From contig NW_026999351.1 in the NCBI RefSeq assembly GCF_037126465.1, forward strand, positions 372,001 through 436,000: a stretch of 64,000 nt of DNA, in the 5' to 3' direction. The position numbers were made by a program, and so were the translations under genes. Under the pieces are notes generated by a model, which was not told where the DNA came from, ran no database searches, and saw only the letters and a list, made by a program, of their open reading frames with translations. Shown in pieces: positions 23,748-35,540 of this stretch (positions are counted from its first letter, which is position 1; the number at the start of each line of letters is the position of its first letter). The DNA comes from Ornithodoros turicata (taxonomy: Eukaryota; Arthropoda; Arachnida; Ixodida; Argasidae).

Positions 23748-24219
23748 TATTTATGTTCCGTGTCATGTGACCACAAACAATATATGCTTTTGCTCATGCT
23801 GCACAGCACAGGCGAATTGAGCTGCATGTGAGGATAATAACATGAAACCCGAGGCGGAGGAAAAGGCATGACTTCACGGTCTCTGTGTCAGTTGTTTCAT
23901 GTTGTAATTGCGTACCAGCTGGCCTGTACCTGAGAATAGGTTTGATGCATTGTACACGCACCATAGACATGCAGTATGTGGTGTGTTGTGATAGTTATGC
24001 CACTGCCAGTCGAAGAATAATACTCCAGGTGGATTGTTTCGGTACAATCTTGAACTATGCATACCAAGGGGTAGGGCATCTGCGTGACAGGTTTACCTGG
24101 AAGTAAGAATGTAAATGTTAGCTGAAGTCATTGAATAATTAACATTATCAATATACTGCTGCAGATGATACAAACAATAGCACACAATATGCTCCGATAT
24201 GTTCTGCAGGAATGTCTCC

Positions 24220-24619
24220 GTACTCACAATATTAGTACAGCAGCTACAGAAAGGCATAAAACAAGTTTTTGTATACATGATACCACTTGAATGCAACAAA
24301 AGCTTCTGCTGCACTGCCAGAACACCACGGCTTACTTCACCCGAGAAAAAGTATGTACTGTTGCACACATGATGCTGTTGGAATGTCTCGAAAAACATAA
24401 TTTATGACCGAAAGACATCAACTGGAAGATTTCGATTTACCTTATTCAAGACTGAGAAAAAGCATGTGCTGTTGCACACATGAAACTGCTTGAACTGCCC
24501 TTGAGCGCTCTGTAAGAACACCTTATTTGTGACCAAAATACAACAGCTGAGCCAACATTGAATTTATACCTTACTCAAAATACACAAGATGTGCTGCCGT
24601 GCATATGATACGATGATAC
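24220..24619 (+). repeat. tandem repeat, units about 90-126 bp
   Basis: A block of the form GAGAAAAAGCATGTGCTGTTGCACACATGA followed by CTTGAATG recurs with drift near 24274, 24361, 24473 and 24599. The last unit is cut after GATGATAC by a retroelement and resumes at 25615 with ATACCGCTTGAATG. Confidence 0.65.
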
Positions 24620-25614
24620 TGCTAGGCGGTAGCCCAAAAGAATGATTTATTCTCGAGCGCGTTTCCCGCGCTTCAGACCAACATCTTCTTCCTCACATTA
24701 CCCCCCCTCGGCGAAGGCGGCTATGTCCTCATGCCGCATGAAACGGTTTGAGCCGGATGACATGCACGGTCTGGATGGCGGGCGTTCTGCGGTCGGCGGG
24801 TGGTGTGCATGGCTCTATTTGATAGTTCAGCTCAGATATACGGCGGAGGACCTTATGAGGGCCTGTGTAGCGTGGGAGTAGCTTCGCAGAGCGCCCAACT
24901 CGACGCGTTGGCGTCCATAACCAGACCAGATCACCGGGGTTGTAAGATACCGGGCGATGCGGCGCGTTGTATCGGGTAGACTGCAGTTGCTGAGAGTCGT
25001 GTGTGCGGATCCGTGCGAGCTGACGTGCGTCCTCGGCGTTGCACAGAGCGGCGGCGGAAACGGGATCGAGCGGATCGTCGCTAACCCGTGGGAGGAGGCA
25101 GTCAAGAAGGGACAAAGATTCGCGGCCGTACAGTAGGTAGTAAGAAGAAAAGCCTGTGGTCGCTTGGCGGGCGGTATTGTAGGCATAGGTGATGTATGGC
25201 AGAATGACATCCCAATTTGTGTGATCCGCCGTCACGTACATGGACATCATCTCGGCGAGCGTTCGATTGAGTCTCTCAGTAAGACCGTTGGTCTGCGTGT
25301 GGTACGGGGTGGTAGTGCGGTGGACGATGTTGCTCAGCTGAACTACATTCTGGACAGTTTCGGAGAGAAACGCTGCACCACGGTCGCTGATCAGAGTCTG
25401 AGGTGCACCATGCCTTAAGATTATCCGCTGGAGGATAATCTTACGAGGGGGAGGAGGGATAATCTTCCGAGGAGGAGGGTGGAGGGTCCTAACACCTCCA
25501 CCAAATGTTAGGAGAAGAATCGCAAGAGCAGGCACTTGCTAGGCGGTAGCCCAAAAGAATGATTTATTCTCGAGCGCGTTTCCCGCGCTTCAGACCAACA
25601 TCTTCTTCCTCATA
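24620..25614 (-). mobile_element. internally deleted Ty3/gypsy element with 78-bp LTRs
   Basis: Two near-identical direct repeats of 78 bp stand at 24620-24697 and 25537-25614. In element orientation they begin TGTGAGG or TATGAGG and end CCTAGCA. A 4-bp duplication ATAC flanks the whole (24616-24619 and 25615-25618). A G-rich polypurine tract abuts the 3' LTR at 24700-24712. After the 5' LTR comes a leader with TTTGGTGGAGGTG (possible primer-binding region). It joins directly to the integrase coding end through GATAATCTT repeats at 25420-25460, which look like a deletion scar. It is nonautonomous, 995 bp long, and sits in the tandem repeat at 24.2 kb. Confidence 0.8.
24729..25411 (-). pseudogene. 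Ty3/gypsy integrase, C-terminal half
   Basis: The minus-strand frame reads ILRHGAPQTLISDRGAAF (second catalytic Asp), YHTQTNGLTERLNRTL (catalytic Glu), the NTARQATTGFSSYYLLYGRE block, then a basic C-terminal domain with PGDLVWLWTP and ends KPFHAA before the polypurine tract. The zinc-binding HHCC domain, the first catalytic Asp, RNase H and reverse transcriptase are absent. The frame is fully open, which suggests a recent deletion derivative. The open frame continues upstream to 25535 only through leader sequence. Confidence 0.82.
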
Positions 25615-25639
25615 ATACCGCTTGAATGTACTCTGAAAG

Positions 25640-27347
25640 CGCTGGCACCTCAGGCATGGTTGCTCTAAGCTAGCGAGCAACAGCAAGGGTATACGAACAC
25701 AAGAAGTCGAGCACAAGTGATGGAATGCACTTGATTAATCAGAAAATGAAATGTCTCAGTACCAGGTGTTACTGTTCCGTCAACAAAAACAGATGAACTT
25801 TGAAGGGGCGACTGGTTGGCACTGGTGACAGCCTTCAGCTTGAAACCCAGACGGTGACAGTTGAGACGCGGAGTGCAAGGTTTTCGGTGGTGCCAGAATG
25901 CCTGCGAAATCATTTAACAAATAAGGCAGTTCCAATTCTGTACTGAGAATACACCCGCTGGGGCGTAATCTCTAAAGGATGAAGCAGTAACTGACAGATA
26001 GCGTATTTTTCTCTTCTACGTGATGCAATTTGCACCGAATGACTGACTTGTCTAACATTACGCGTCGTACCTTTATCTGCTGCCTAGTCCTGCCCCTGCA
26101 ATCTCCTGCTGCAGATAAGGTTGGCACAGCATCCCGGACGAGACATCTTCGGCTTCTTGTGAAACAAGTTGCGCATTGCTTCCGTAACATTCGTATGAGC
26201 CAGATGAACAGATCAAATCACTGCTTTCGAAGGTGGCACCCAGTCGGAGTTGTAATCCATTGTTGCAGTCAATAGATTTGTCTTTCGCCTTTCGGAAAAT
26301 TGTGGTTTGAAACATTGGAACTGCATGCTGAAGTGTTCTTGCAGACGGGAGCAAAACGCTCACGCATTCTCGGCACGCAGCACAGAACACGAATCACACC
26401 AGGAAGACTGTACTGGCCTAGCAAATGCTTTGCAGTCGAAGGAAGCAAAACTCACGTTCCTAGTGGGTTTAGTGAAGTCCAGAAATGCACTGGCTCTCTA
26501 ATAGCGAACTGTTTATCACTTCCCCAATGTGAATCTACGCAGCAGACGGCTCGGCAGAAGAAACTCGCCGGCTTGGCGGAAGAAACCAAGCCAAAAGTCA
26601 TGCCAAGCCGGAGCGCGGGCAGACCACAAATGTGTCGTCGACACAGGGTTTGCGGGCCACAAGACGGGTTGTAAGTGAAACTAAAAATTCACTTTTTCGG
26701 AAAACCCCGAGGAGTTTGGGATAACTATTTTGCATACATCATCAGTGTTCCCTTATGAACACATCGTGTGAGTACCATTCCATTCTGTAACACTCGAAAA
26801 TCGGCGTAGCTGAGCTTTAAAGGGTTAGGTGTGACGTGTTAAAAGTTCATGTGAATTGTGGGTCAACAGCCCGGAGGGAAGAAAGGGTCCGTACGGGCCT
26901 CTACGGCCGGAGTGAATGGCCGCTTTGTTAGAGTGTGGAGGGGATTATGTGAACGGAGTGATCTCGGCTCCAGACCGGTTACACAAAAATGGGAGGTTCA
27001 CGAACACGTGAACGAAACGGACAACAGGCAAGAATTGGCAAACATAGTGAAAGGTAAGGAGGTTAGTGGTTACGTGGGGAAAATTTCAGAGCGAGCAAAG
27101 TATGGTTTTATATATTTGTAATACAAAGTTGTGGCATGCAATAAAGAAAGCGAAAAGCAGTGGCCATGCAGAACATAACAGATAACTACCTTTACAGATA
27201 TTTTAGTAAATATTGCAGAAAAACCTCGTCCTTACTGCCAAGTTGATTCGCTCTTCCGTGTTGTTTAAGTTGTTCTCTTTGCTTTAGCTTTTTTTGTTAT
27301 TACTGTTCGTACTTTTGTTGACGCCCTGTGTTCGTTCGCTGCGAGAG
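25640..27347. other. upstream region of the BEN-domain gene, no supported gene
   Basis: Open frames of 82 to 124 codons at 25665-25913, 26073-26390 (minus) and 26300-26674 (plus) overlap each other and show no recognisable domain. No TATA box or CpG-rich promoter could be assigned confidently for the gene starting at 27348. Confidence 0.35.
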
Positions 27348-30300
27348 ATGTATGTGCTTATCAGGTACAGCTTTTACAAAACGACGTCGGTTGTGCCAGT
27401 TTCGCACATAACAAACTTCGATCCCGTGAACGAAAATGACTTCAACCCCGATATTATCTGCGATGTCTTTTGGTCCGGGGACGACGCCACAGAAGGAGGC
27501 TTTTACGAAGCGCAGATCATCAGGCTTTCCGGTAAGTATGAAAATGAACTATAATTATCGGTGGCATTTCAGATTATGCACTGGGCACCGCCGGACTACG
27601 TAGTTATGAAGACCAGTGTTATCGCTAAGGCAGCGGCCGATGGGCCACAATTAACCTATATCCCATGTATAAGAAGTCAGAAATGAATGCCAAAAGGAAC
27701 ATTTAAACATGATTCACACGTGCAGGAGTGGCGTTGCTATATTTTGTTTGCCGCCACGGTGGATTGGTTGGTAGAGTGTCGACTTTCCAGTCCCCCGGTC
27801 GAGGCTTCGAACCCAGGCGAAGAGGCAAGCAATTCGGTGGCCTCACAGTCGCAATCCTAGTTATCACGCGTCGTAAACCCAGAATTATTATTAGTGTTAT
27901 ATTTTGGTTGCTACAACAGCATATAGTATCAACGTTGTACTTTACATGCTGAACACGTCACTCTTTCAAGTTTCCTGCTTATTTCTTCCAGTAACAATAC
28001 CGGGTCTCCGAACCCACGCTAGGAAGCGGAAAAGGCCCCTGGGCAACACCGCAAATGCACACGCAAGTACCAAGAAGCCGAAGGTTTGAATTCCTGCCTC
28101 ATAATTTCTAGCTTTTGTGTATACCCAATGTTTTTATGCAGTGGCTAGCATTCCGCAAAGAGTAATGCGCACAGAAGGCTGGAGTTACATCGGCGTAACG
28201 GAAAATGCCAGTTAAGCGGTAACACGAACAACAAGGTTTTGTGTGCGTAAGTCTGCATAGTGCAGGGCTCCGCAGCTTGAAGAGGAATACAGGAGCGCAT
28301 GGCTTTCAGTACCATCAGTGCGGCGGAACCGGCTCTACCGGCTTCGAGACGCACGCGACGACTGCAACGTATGCATGACAGCCGAGCTTAACATGCATTC
28401 TACTTTACCGCCAACACGCACGTCTGTCGTTAAAACATCATCAGCAAAAAAAAAAGACCTGTAAAGCCCTATGCACATCAGGAACTGGCAAAAACGTAGT
28501 AAGAACAAATGACGTTGACCGCATCATTCTGTGTGCCGTAGTTTTTTTTTTTATTACAATTCAATTACACGTTTTCTGGGACACCCTGTAGAATGGCTGG
28601 TACTGCCATGTGTCTTTCGCTTCTTGCTTCTTACTTGGAAGGCCCAATATCTAATGAAACTGCTTTAACTTCAACTGCATATTTGCATTACTGCTGTTGT
28701 AACTGTAAACGGCATTTCCAGCTACCCTAGTGTAACTCCAGCTTGCGGATGCATTACTATTAGTGTTACGCCGCTCAACATGTTGTTTTACTTATTGTGA
28801 TTTGTGCACACGAAATTGATAACTGCAGTGGAAGTGCTACAGTGGCGCGCAGACTTGCCTCGAACAGCGGAGCGCGTGTCATCGGGCGCTGACAGACATC
28901 TGGAGACGAGATTAGAATGATACACTATATAGTTGAAGGGAGGGCCGGTACGCACAACGGGTGATCAGAGAACCGGTGCGGTGCGGCGAAGGCATCCGTT
29001 GTGTGTACCGACCCTCCCTTCTGGGGGGCAGTGGATCATCCCAATCTCGTTTCCACGTGTCTATCAGCGCCCGATGACACGCGCTCCGCTGTTCGAGACA
29101 AGTGTGCGCGTCACTGTAGTTGCAACTCCTTAAAATCTGCTATATGGTTCATGTGCATTTTGTCATTTAAATTAGGCGAAAAGCAAACATGCACAGAACG
29201 CAGCAAAACAGCGTCACCTGGAAATGCTGCCTGACCTGGACAAAGCCGCAGACATGGTTCCTGCCAAACTCTATGAGGATGTGTCCGAAGAGCTCAGGCA
29301 GCTCAGGCAAAACTGCAGGAGGCAAACTTGTTCTTGCGGAGACTGATGTTGCTTGATGAGATGGTATCTTCACCTTGTCCTCGGATGCCACGATGTTGGG
29401 GCCGTCCTGAGGTGCCACGATGTTGGTGCCAGGAAGAAGTGGGAAAGGACAGTTCTTGCACGTTGCTGGAAGCGTGAAGGATGTGATGAGTTTTGATGTC
29501 TGTCGAAGTGTCTTGATCCTTGGATGTCGTGTTGTAGAAGATCCGTTCCTGTATGGGTTGAAATTCTTCAGCGTGTGATGGAGACGTTTGAGAAAGTTCC
29601 TGGAGGGAGTCTTTCTTTACGAACATGCTGTTGAAGATATTCTCCTGGTGGGACTTTGGAGGTAACTGGATGGAGATGTGTCCATTAGGCGAAACGTTGA
29701 TTCCAAGCTTGGCAGATGTGCGCCAGTCGCTAACAAGTATGAAACGATATATGATGTTATTGACGATAGCAACTTGAAGAGAAACAGTTGTGTTCGCTAA
29801 CTTCACTTCCACGACGGCTTCGCCTAACGGCATGGACTCGTTATCGACGGCGATCATTGCTGAGTCACTCCATGGTTTTATGTTAATATCCCAAAGCTCT
29901 GCTTCCTGTTTTCTTAAGATTGAGATGTCTGCACCCGTGTCAACCAGGGCGTCGACCGGTGTGTTGTTTACAAGAATCTCAATGACGGGTCTCACGGGGT
30001 GTCTAGATGGTAAGTCGTGTCTTATTGAAGAAGTGTAGCTGTGTTTCTTGTCTTTGTCTTGATGTTTGGTGTAGTCCTTTGGGTCTTTGTATTTTTGGCT
30101 TGATTTGTCCGATGTTTTGGTGGAAGTAGGAGAATGTTTCTCACCCTTTTGCCGAGATGAGTACTTAGGCTGTGATGTGGACGAAAAGCCTTGCTGACGT
30201 TGATGTTCCTTCTTCGTGTAGTCCTTTGGCTTGGCTCCTTGTTGACGCCAGTTTGGATCACGGTGTTTCTGAGAAGGTTCGATCTGTCGTGCCAGCTTGA

Positions 30301-33300
30301 TCAGAGTGAGACAGTCACATCTAGTAGACAAGTAGTAGGAAGTGAGACTTGTCCTCGTTGCCTCGCTCTGTAGACCCATGGTGATGTAACGGATCTTGTC
30401 ACGTTCCCTGAGCTGGTAAGGGCACTTGCAGAGTATTTTGATCTTTGCATGAATGTAGTCAGAAATAGATTTTTTTTCGCTTTTCTGTAAATCTTCGCTT
30501 TTCTGTACTTTAGCTTCACAATCACGATTCCAATCTGGTAGATCTGGATCATAATCAAATTGATCTTTCAAACTTTTGACCAACTCTTGCCATGTGACAC
30601 AACTTCTTCCGGATCCATCGTCCCAATCCTTGGCCGCACCACGAAGCTCACTCTTTGCAATGGCCAAAGCGGTATGATCGTCCCAACCGTACTGGATACG
30701 TACACCTCAATTGATGAAAGCCATGCGCGAAAATCATCGTTGGGCCGTCCATAAAAGAACTTCAATGTCTGACTAAGGTCGGGGGTGGTTACTATCCTCT
30801 GTGGTGTGGAAACCATCTGTTTGAAAATCTCAGCTAACTGATCGATGGTGATCGGAGCAGAGGAACTCGCGATAGGTGTCTTCTTACTTGTTTTGTTAGT
30901 TGATGAGACTTGTTCATCCTGATGTTAATCTTGGGATGATTCGTATTCCTCCGATGTTTGGTATTCCTCGTTGTCATTTTTGGTGGGAATAGCACACGTA
31001 GATGCATGTTTCCTCCTTTCGTCGTCTTCCATGATGAGAATTGCTGCCTGACGAGGATCAGCGTTCTCTGGGAGTGTGAGATTACGTAAGACGCACTCTT
31101 CAAACAACTCTTGTGCTGGACGCAAAAGAAGTCTCAACACCTTTGGACTTTCACGAACTCAAAAGACTATATTTGTCGTTAAGACACAACGAAAACCGAG
31201 AGACAGAAACAATCCTGCACCATGCTCCAGATAGGTGTTACCAGCTGAACCTAAAGAAAGTCGAACGTCGCGTTCGAAATTGCGAACAACTGAAAAATGC
31301 ACAAATGCACCGAAAAAGTGAAGACGCAATTAATGCGTGACAAAAAGTGAAGTAGAAGTTACGAAGGGATAGAACTGTTGCAATGCAATGCGTTCGAATG
31401 ACGAGGCTAAGCCTAAATCGAATATGCCTTTCGAACTACGTCCATAAGCACAAAACTTCAAAGTCGAAGTACTTGCAAAAATTAATACGGTATCAACCAG
31501 AAGTGAAAAATCTGAAGAATCACTTGCCGTATCCTGTCGACTGCGCCATGTGAGGCAAGATAGACCAAGGGAAAGGGGTGAAGAAAGGTGCTAACGCTGG
31601 TGACGGACCCGATGTCCCTGGCTATCTGCCAAACTCAAAATAAGATTCAGGAGTACGGCATTTGGATAACACACAGTTTACTAGCACTCTGGTATGATAC
31701 ATACAATGAATTAGAGACTGGAAAGATATACCTAGCAATTTGGGTGATGAAGGGCCGAATAAGGTAAAGCGAGGATTCAACAGACTAACGACGTATGATG
31801 ATGAACGTCGTACGATGAAAAAACTCAGAACAGCACGTGGCACGCGCTTATAAGCATGTAGCGGCGCCACTGCTGGCTCATGACAATGACGGTGAGGCCG
31901 AATTGAACAGATTGGCTCTCACACTCCACATCAAGATTTTAAATGCAGGTAGGTCTTAACATCTGCAGAGTGTTTTACCAAGAAAATAGATTGTGATCTA
32001 CACCACTAACTGAGGGCGCTGTTTGTTTTTCTTTGGCCAACGTACTTCCTATCGGCCTTTTTTTTTGTATGATGGATGGATGGATTGGACACACTGGCCC
32101 TGTAACGAGGGTCTAGCTCCAATGGAGCGGACATGCAATCAGAATAAAAGGTCCATAAAAAACTTTTAAAAACACATTACGCTGTTGTTTGTCTCCTGCT
32201 GAAGTTTGGTCACAAGGATTTCAGTTCGCCTTTCTTCCAGCACATCATGTATCGACTCCCTGAGTACAATGTGCATGATGATTGTGCGGTTTCTTTTCGT
32301 TTTTTCTTATGAAGCAGTATGCTGGCTCTGTGCGGCAGCATGTATAGAGCAACATATTTAATTCTGTTCAGACTGCCACTGCAAAGCCCCCGTTCCGAGG
32401 CAGTAAGAAAGACAGCCCCTCCTGTACCTGGATGTTGTCGAACAAACGCCCGTCCACAACAATGTCACGGAGCATACAGTGCGAAGCCCATGGCATGAAG
32501 TTGAGCAGGCACTACTGCAGCCCCCAAGTGGATGTGCACAATCATGTCCCATCACGCCTCCCAGACAGCAGCTAGAAGTGGACAACCTGGATGCATTTCC
32601 TCTAGACGCGTCATCCATGGAGTCTCAACAAGTGGCCGGAATTCCAGCAGCACTGCCAGTGCCGCAGTCAGCGGTTGCTGGTGAAGACAGCCAACAAAAT
32701 GGCGATGCTAGCCAACCTACTGACATTGACATGGTAAGCATGCAGCATTTTTATAATCCAGTACATGTCACCTTCACCTTGTTTAATTTAATTGCTTATG
32801 TGAAAATTTTATATGAATGTCACATGACCAATATCAATTCTGTATTCACAAGACGTGGTGCATTCCAGATGCCGTTTGTGTATATTGTCATCAAGGACCG
32901 GATTTTTGTATCCACACTGATGTTTATTCCTTGATATCTCTTACTACTTTGAAAAGTAGAACCAGATCTTAGCGTTGTCGCATCTCAGATAATTTAGAGA
33001 AAGTACAACAGTGGTAAATGTGTATTTCTGGCCCCTTGAAGTCCATGTTTTGTAGCAAGTTTGCAAGGAAGATAAGGCTATCACTCTTGGATATGCACTG
33101 ATGGCAGACAGACTGAATCAGACCAAACCAATAATGCATGTGCGGGCCCATTAGTGCCATTCGACTTGGCAACTGCTCGTTCTGTCGCCTTACATCCAGT
33201 CTTGCAGACGGTCCGCAAATAGATATCATCTTTAGACGAAATTCCTTCCTTCCTTCACTTTCCTTTTGTCTGTTGTATGCAGCTTTCCACAACACTGTTA

Positions 33301-35000
33301 TCAGGGACACTTCATGGAGATCCAACAAATGTTGTGGAACGAAAGAAAAGACTATCATGACATCCTGCGAACCTGTTTACCTGTTTATATCCCATTTGTG
33401 AACTGAATGGACAAATGTAAAATTGGAATTGGAAAGAAGAATTTTAGCAGTATATTGCCACCGTACTGTATGAAAAAAAAATGTAACCAATGACCTTGTT
33501 AATTACTTGCAAGGATGACTAAGTCATTGTTGTTGTTCTTAAATGCGATTGATAATGGAGATTGACAGGGTACTTGACCCAAAGCCTTCCGACGTACTAT
33601 TGAGTGCAAGCCAGCGAGCCGCATCCTGCACAGGGAATGACTTAAGGCATGGGGATGCCTACCCAAAGAGAATTTACTCATTGGACCTGATCATGTGTGA
33701 ATTTCCTACTGGGGAATTTATCTGGGACGACACGTACATTAAATTTTGGTGGCGCGTACCGTGACCCCACTCCCTACTGATTCACTCATGAAAAGCATAT
33801 TCATGACACCGTTACTGCTCAGCAGGCAGACACACACTCCCACTACCTGCAGTATGGAATGTAAGCTGCATGGTTTTTCATGCCTGTAACAACACACAGC
33901 TGGGAATTCGACTTGAAAACGCTGGAGTCACGTGCCGCATTGCACAACTCAACAACGGGCAGCTCATTGACTAACTGGCAGTTTACAATGTTATCCTGAG
34001 GTATTGAAAGTGGCGCTTGGAATTTCGACAGCTCAATCACCAGCTCAAAGTTCAATAGTTCAGTTGCCGCAACAGCTCAGACGCGATCTCGGTTGCTCAT
34101 AATTCAAGAGTAGGTAGCACTGGCACTGATACGTTCAGTTCAAGCTTGCTTGGGCAGCTATTGCTACCACATTGTTAGCAGGATTACCAATCTAAAATCA
34201 CAATGGCAGCATTAACATAAACAAGCATGAACTACAACTGTTCTTGTGTTGTGGCAGGTTGGATGCTTATAAAGCAAAACATGTCAGTTTTGTAGATTGA
34301 CATTGGAAACGGTGTCAAAATTCCACGGATTAAATTGACGAAGCTGTCTGCAGAGACAGTGGACAGTCGCTTGGTTAAGCAAGCGGCAACAGCGATCTGG
34401 GGCTCAGATATTCTGAACAAGAGGTCTTTCACCGGCAGTCTGTCGAAGTGGGCGAAGAAACTTGGCAAAACGGAAACGGAGGGGGGTATCCATGCCTGAC
34501 TCCTGTGAAGGTGGATGCGTTATGCGGTAAGTTGTGCCACATAGTTCGCAGTACTGTAACACCAATAGTGTAATAAGGCATCTGTACAATGTTCAGCTTA
34601 TCATTACTTGCAGCTGTATCATTTCCCTGGCTGTGTCATGCAGGAGCCTGTCTATCAATGCAGCAAAACTTCACAACAAAAGCGCATCACCAACATGTAG
34701 GCCCTTTCAAGTACTCCCAGCAGAGAATGTTGATAATGAGCCTTTGTCGCGAAGTTCCAGGACGGCTGAATCACTACAATCCTGTCTGAGGTCGAAGCAA
34801 TGCTCACTTGCATGCTGCCAAGTGAAAATCCTGGTATTGTGTTGTATTCTCAGCTCATGGCAACTTCCACTTCTATTCCAGCCTTTTTCATTCAGCGCCT
34901 GACACAAGGACCAAATCCTATATTGGAAGAAGAGGCCAGCATCAGATCCCGCTCCATTCGAAAATTCTTGAGCGAGAAGTGCAATGACTTCCGGAAATAA
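27348..35000 (+). CDS. BEN-domain protein, six exons
   Basis: Exons are proposed at 27348-27531, 27992-28083, 29176-29363, 32416-32733, 34296-34526 and 34882-35000 (stop TAA 34998-35000). Donors are GTAAGT, GTTTGA, GTATCT, GTAAGC and GTAAGT. Phases agree throughout if one base is restored in exon 3 (A run 29309-29312) and one in exon 5 (G run 34481-34486 or CC 34495-34496). That gives about 377 residues. Exon 1 encodes an N-terminal module rich in VLPVS/FDP/EGG-type blocks. Exon 2 is a basic KRKR patch, a likely nuclear signal. Exon 5 is a clear BEN domain: IGNGVKIP, VKQAATAIWGSDIL, KRSFTGS, LTPVKVDAL. Exon 6 ends in a basic KFLSEKCNDFRK. BEN domains bind DNA or chromatin proteins and usually act in transcriptional repression. 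The start of exon 4 is uncertain because its acceptor lacks a pyrimidine tract. It may be a real gene hit by assembly errors or a young pseudogene. Confidence 0.72.
27751..27832 (+). repeat. tRNA-derived SINE in BEN intron 1
   Basis: An A-box-like TGGATTGGTTGGTAGAGTG and a B-box-like GGCTTCGAACCC lie at tRNA spacing, followed by non-tRNA sequence. The cloverleaf is not intact. Confidence 0.55.
28473..28590. mobile_element. right-half fragment of the 18-kb foldback family
   Basis: It shares CTGGCAAAAACGTAGTAAGAAC, AATGACGTTGACCG, a T-rich tract and the terminal TTCTGGGACACCCTGTA with the right arm of the element at 17977-18849. It lies in BEN intron 2. Confidence 0.7.
28835..29130. repeat. 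long palindromic foldback element in BEN intron 2
   Basis: The left arm (GCGCAGACTTGCCTCGAACA, GCGCGTGTCATCGGGCGCTG, GAAGGGAGGGCCGGTACGCA) is repeated inverted in the right arm (TGTGTACCGACCCTCCCTTC, CAGCGCCCGATGACACGCGC, TGTTCGAGACAAGTGTGCGC). The arms are about 120 bp each, with a short GC-rich loop near 28970-28985. It has no ORF and lies about 45 bp before exon 3. Confidence 0.8.
29380..31140 (-). pseudogene. Ty3/gypsy-like gag and protease, antisense in BEN intron 3
   Basis: On the minus strand, 31140 down to about 30690 encodes a gag-like segment (PAQELFEECVLRNL, then after a TAA at 30925-30927, FFYGRPNDDFRAWLSSIEVY). One base is then lost at a CCC/GGG run (30682-30684). The frame continues for 454 codons to 29303, passing through a gag core (ELRGAAKDWDDG, RERDKIRYITMGL) and a retroviral-type aspartic protease with active site VDALVDTGADISIL. 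No reverse transcriptase, RNase H, integrase or LTR was seen. The tail beyond about 29364 is simply antisense to BEN exon 3 and not part of the element. The 5' limit is also uncertain. The long retained frame is notable, but the upstream breaks argue for decay. Confidence 0.75.
31141..32415. other. rest of BEN intron 3
   Basis: No domain was recognised. A short GATGGATGGATGGATTGG tract lies at 32069-32088. The 82-codon minus frame at 31622-31870 is not supported. Confidence 0.4.
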
Positions 35001-35001
35001 A
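34996..35001 (+). terminator. poly(A) signal overlapping the BEN stop codon
   Basis: AATAAA at 34996-35001 includes the TAA stop (34998-35000). No better signal is seen in the next 100 bases before the tRNA-like inverted element, so the 3' UTR may be very short. Confidence 0.45.
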
Positions 35002-35174
35002 TTTGAGTGTAGCACTAACATCTGTTGCGGCATTGTTGCTCACGCTCTATCCAAACAGCGATCATGAGAGGACTGATGTTCAGCGGCAGGAACAACATAG
35101 AAAAGAAAACACATACAAAGCCTCAATTTGCCTAAGAAATTAACTATGAAAGGTGGAAGTCACAGAAAAGGTTA

Positions 35175-35251
35175 GCCAGCTGTAGGAGTCGAACCCACAT
35201 CTTCTGCATTACCGGTCCAGGGCTCTACCAATTGAGCTAAGCTAACACGCC
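35175..35251 (-). repeat. tRNA-Thr(GGT)-like sequence, left arm
   Basis: On the minus strand the D arm (AGCTCAATTGGTAGAGC), an anticodon arm with GGT, and the T arm (GTGGGTTCGACTCCTAC) are well formed. The acceptor stem does not pair, and one anticodon-stem base pair is lost (TGCAG against CTGGA). It is a SINE-type tRNA relic, not a working gene. Confidence 0.6.
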
Positions 35252-35540
35252 TTCCAAGCGACTTCCGGGGTGCGTCCATCTGAAGGGTCAAACCAGCCAC
35301 TCTCTCTCACTCATCCTCCTTTCACTCTTAAATTTTTGGCTGTTGAACATAGAAAGGTTAATGTTGTTCCAGCCTCAGAACATCAGTTCTCTCATGTTCA
35401 ACAGTTGCCTCTTGCGTCGATACCGTCGTATGAATGTGTGTATGAGTCAGCAAAAATGTAAGAGTGAAAGGAGGATGAGAGGATGACAGAGAGTGGCTGG
35501 TTGGTGTCTTCAGATGATGCACCCTGGAAGTCGCTGGGAA

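Noticed and set aside
26073..26674. Long frames of 105 codons (minus) and 124 codons (plus)
   Set aside because: They overlap, lack motifs, and have no splice-site support.
32969..33401. 129-codon minus frame and 87-codon plus frame in BEN intron 4
   Set aside because: No domain motif. It may be decayed transposon sequence but nothing supports a specific family.
34612..34790. Alternative BEN exon after an acceptor at 34611
   Set aside because: It enters in phase but reads into a stop with no BEN-like sequence. The acceptor at 34881 gives the expected BEN C-terminus in the same phase.
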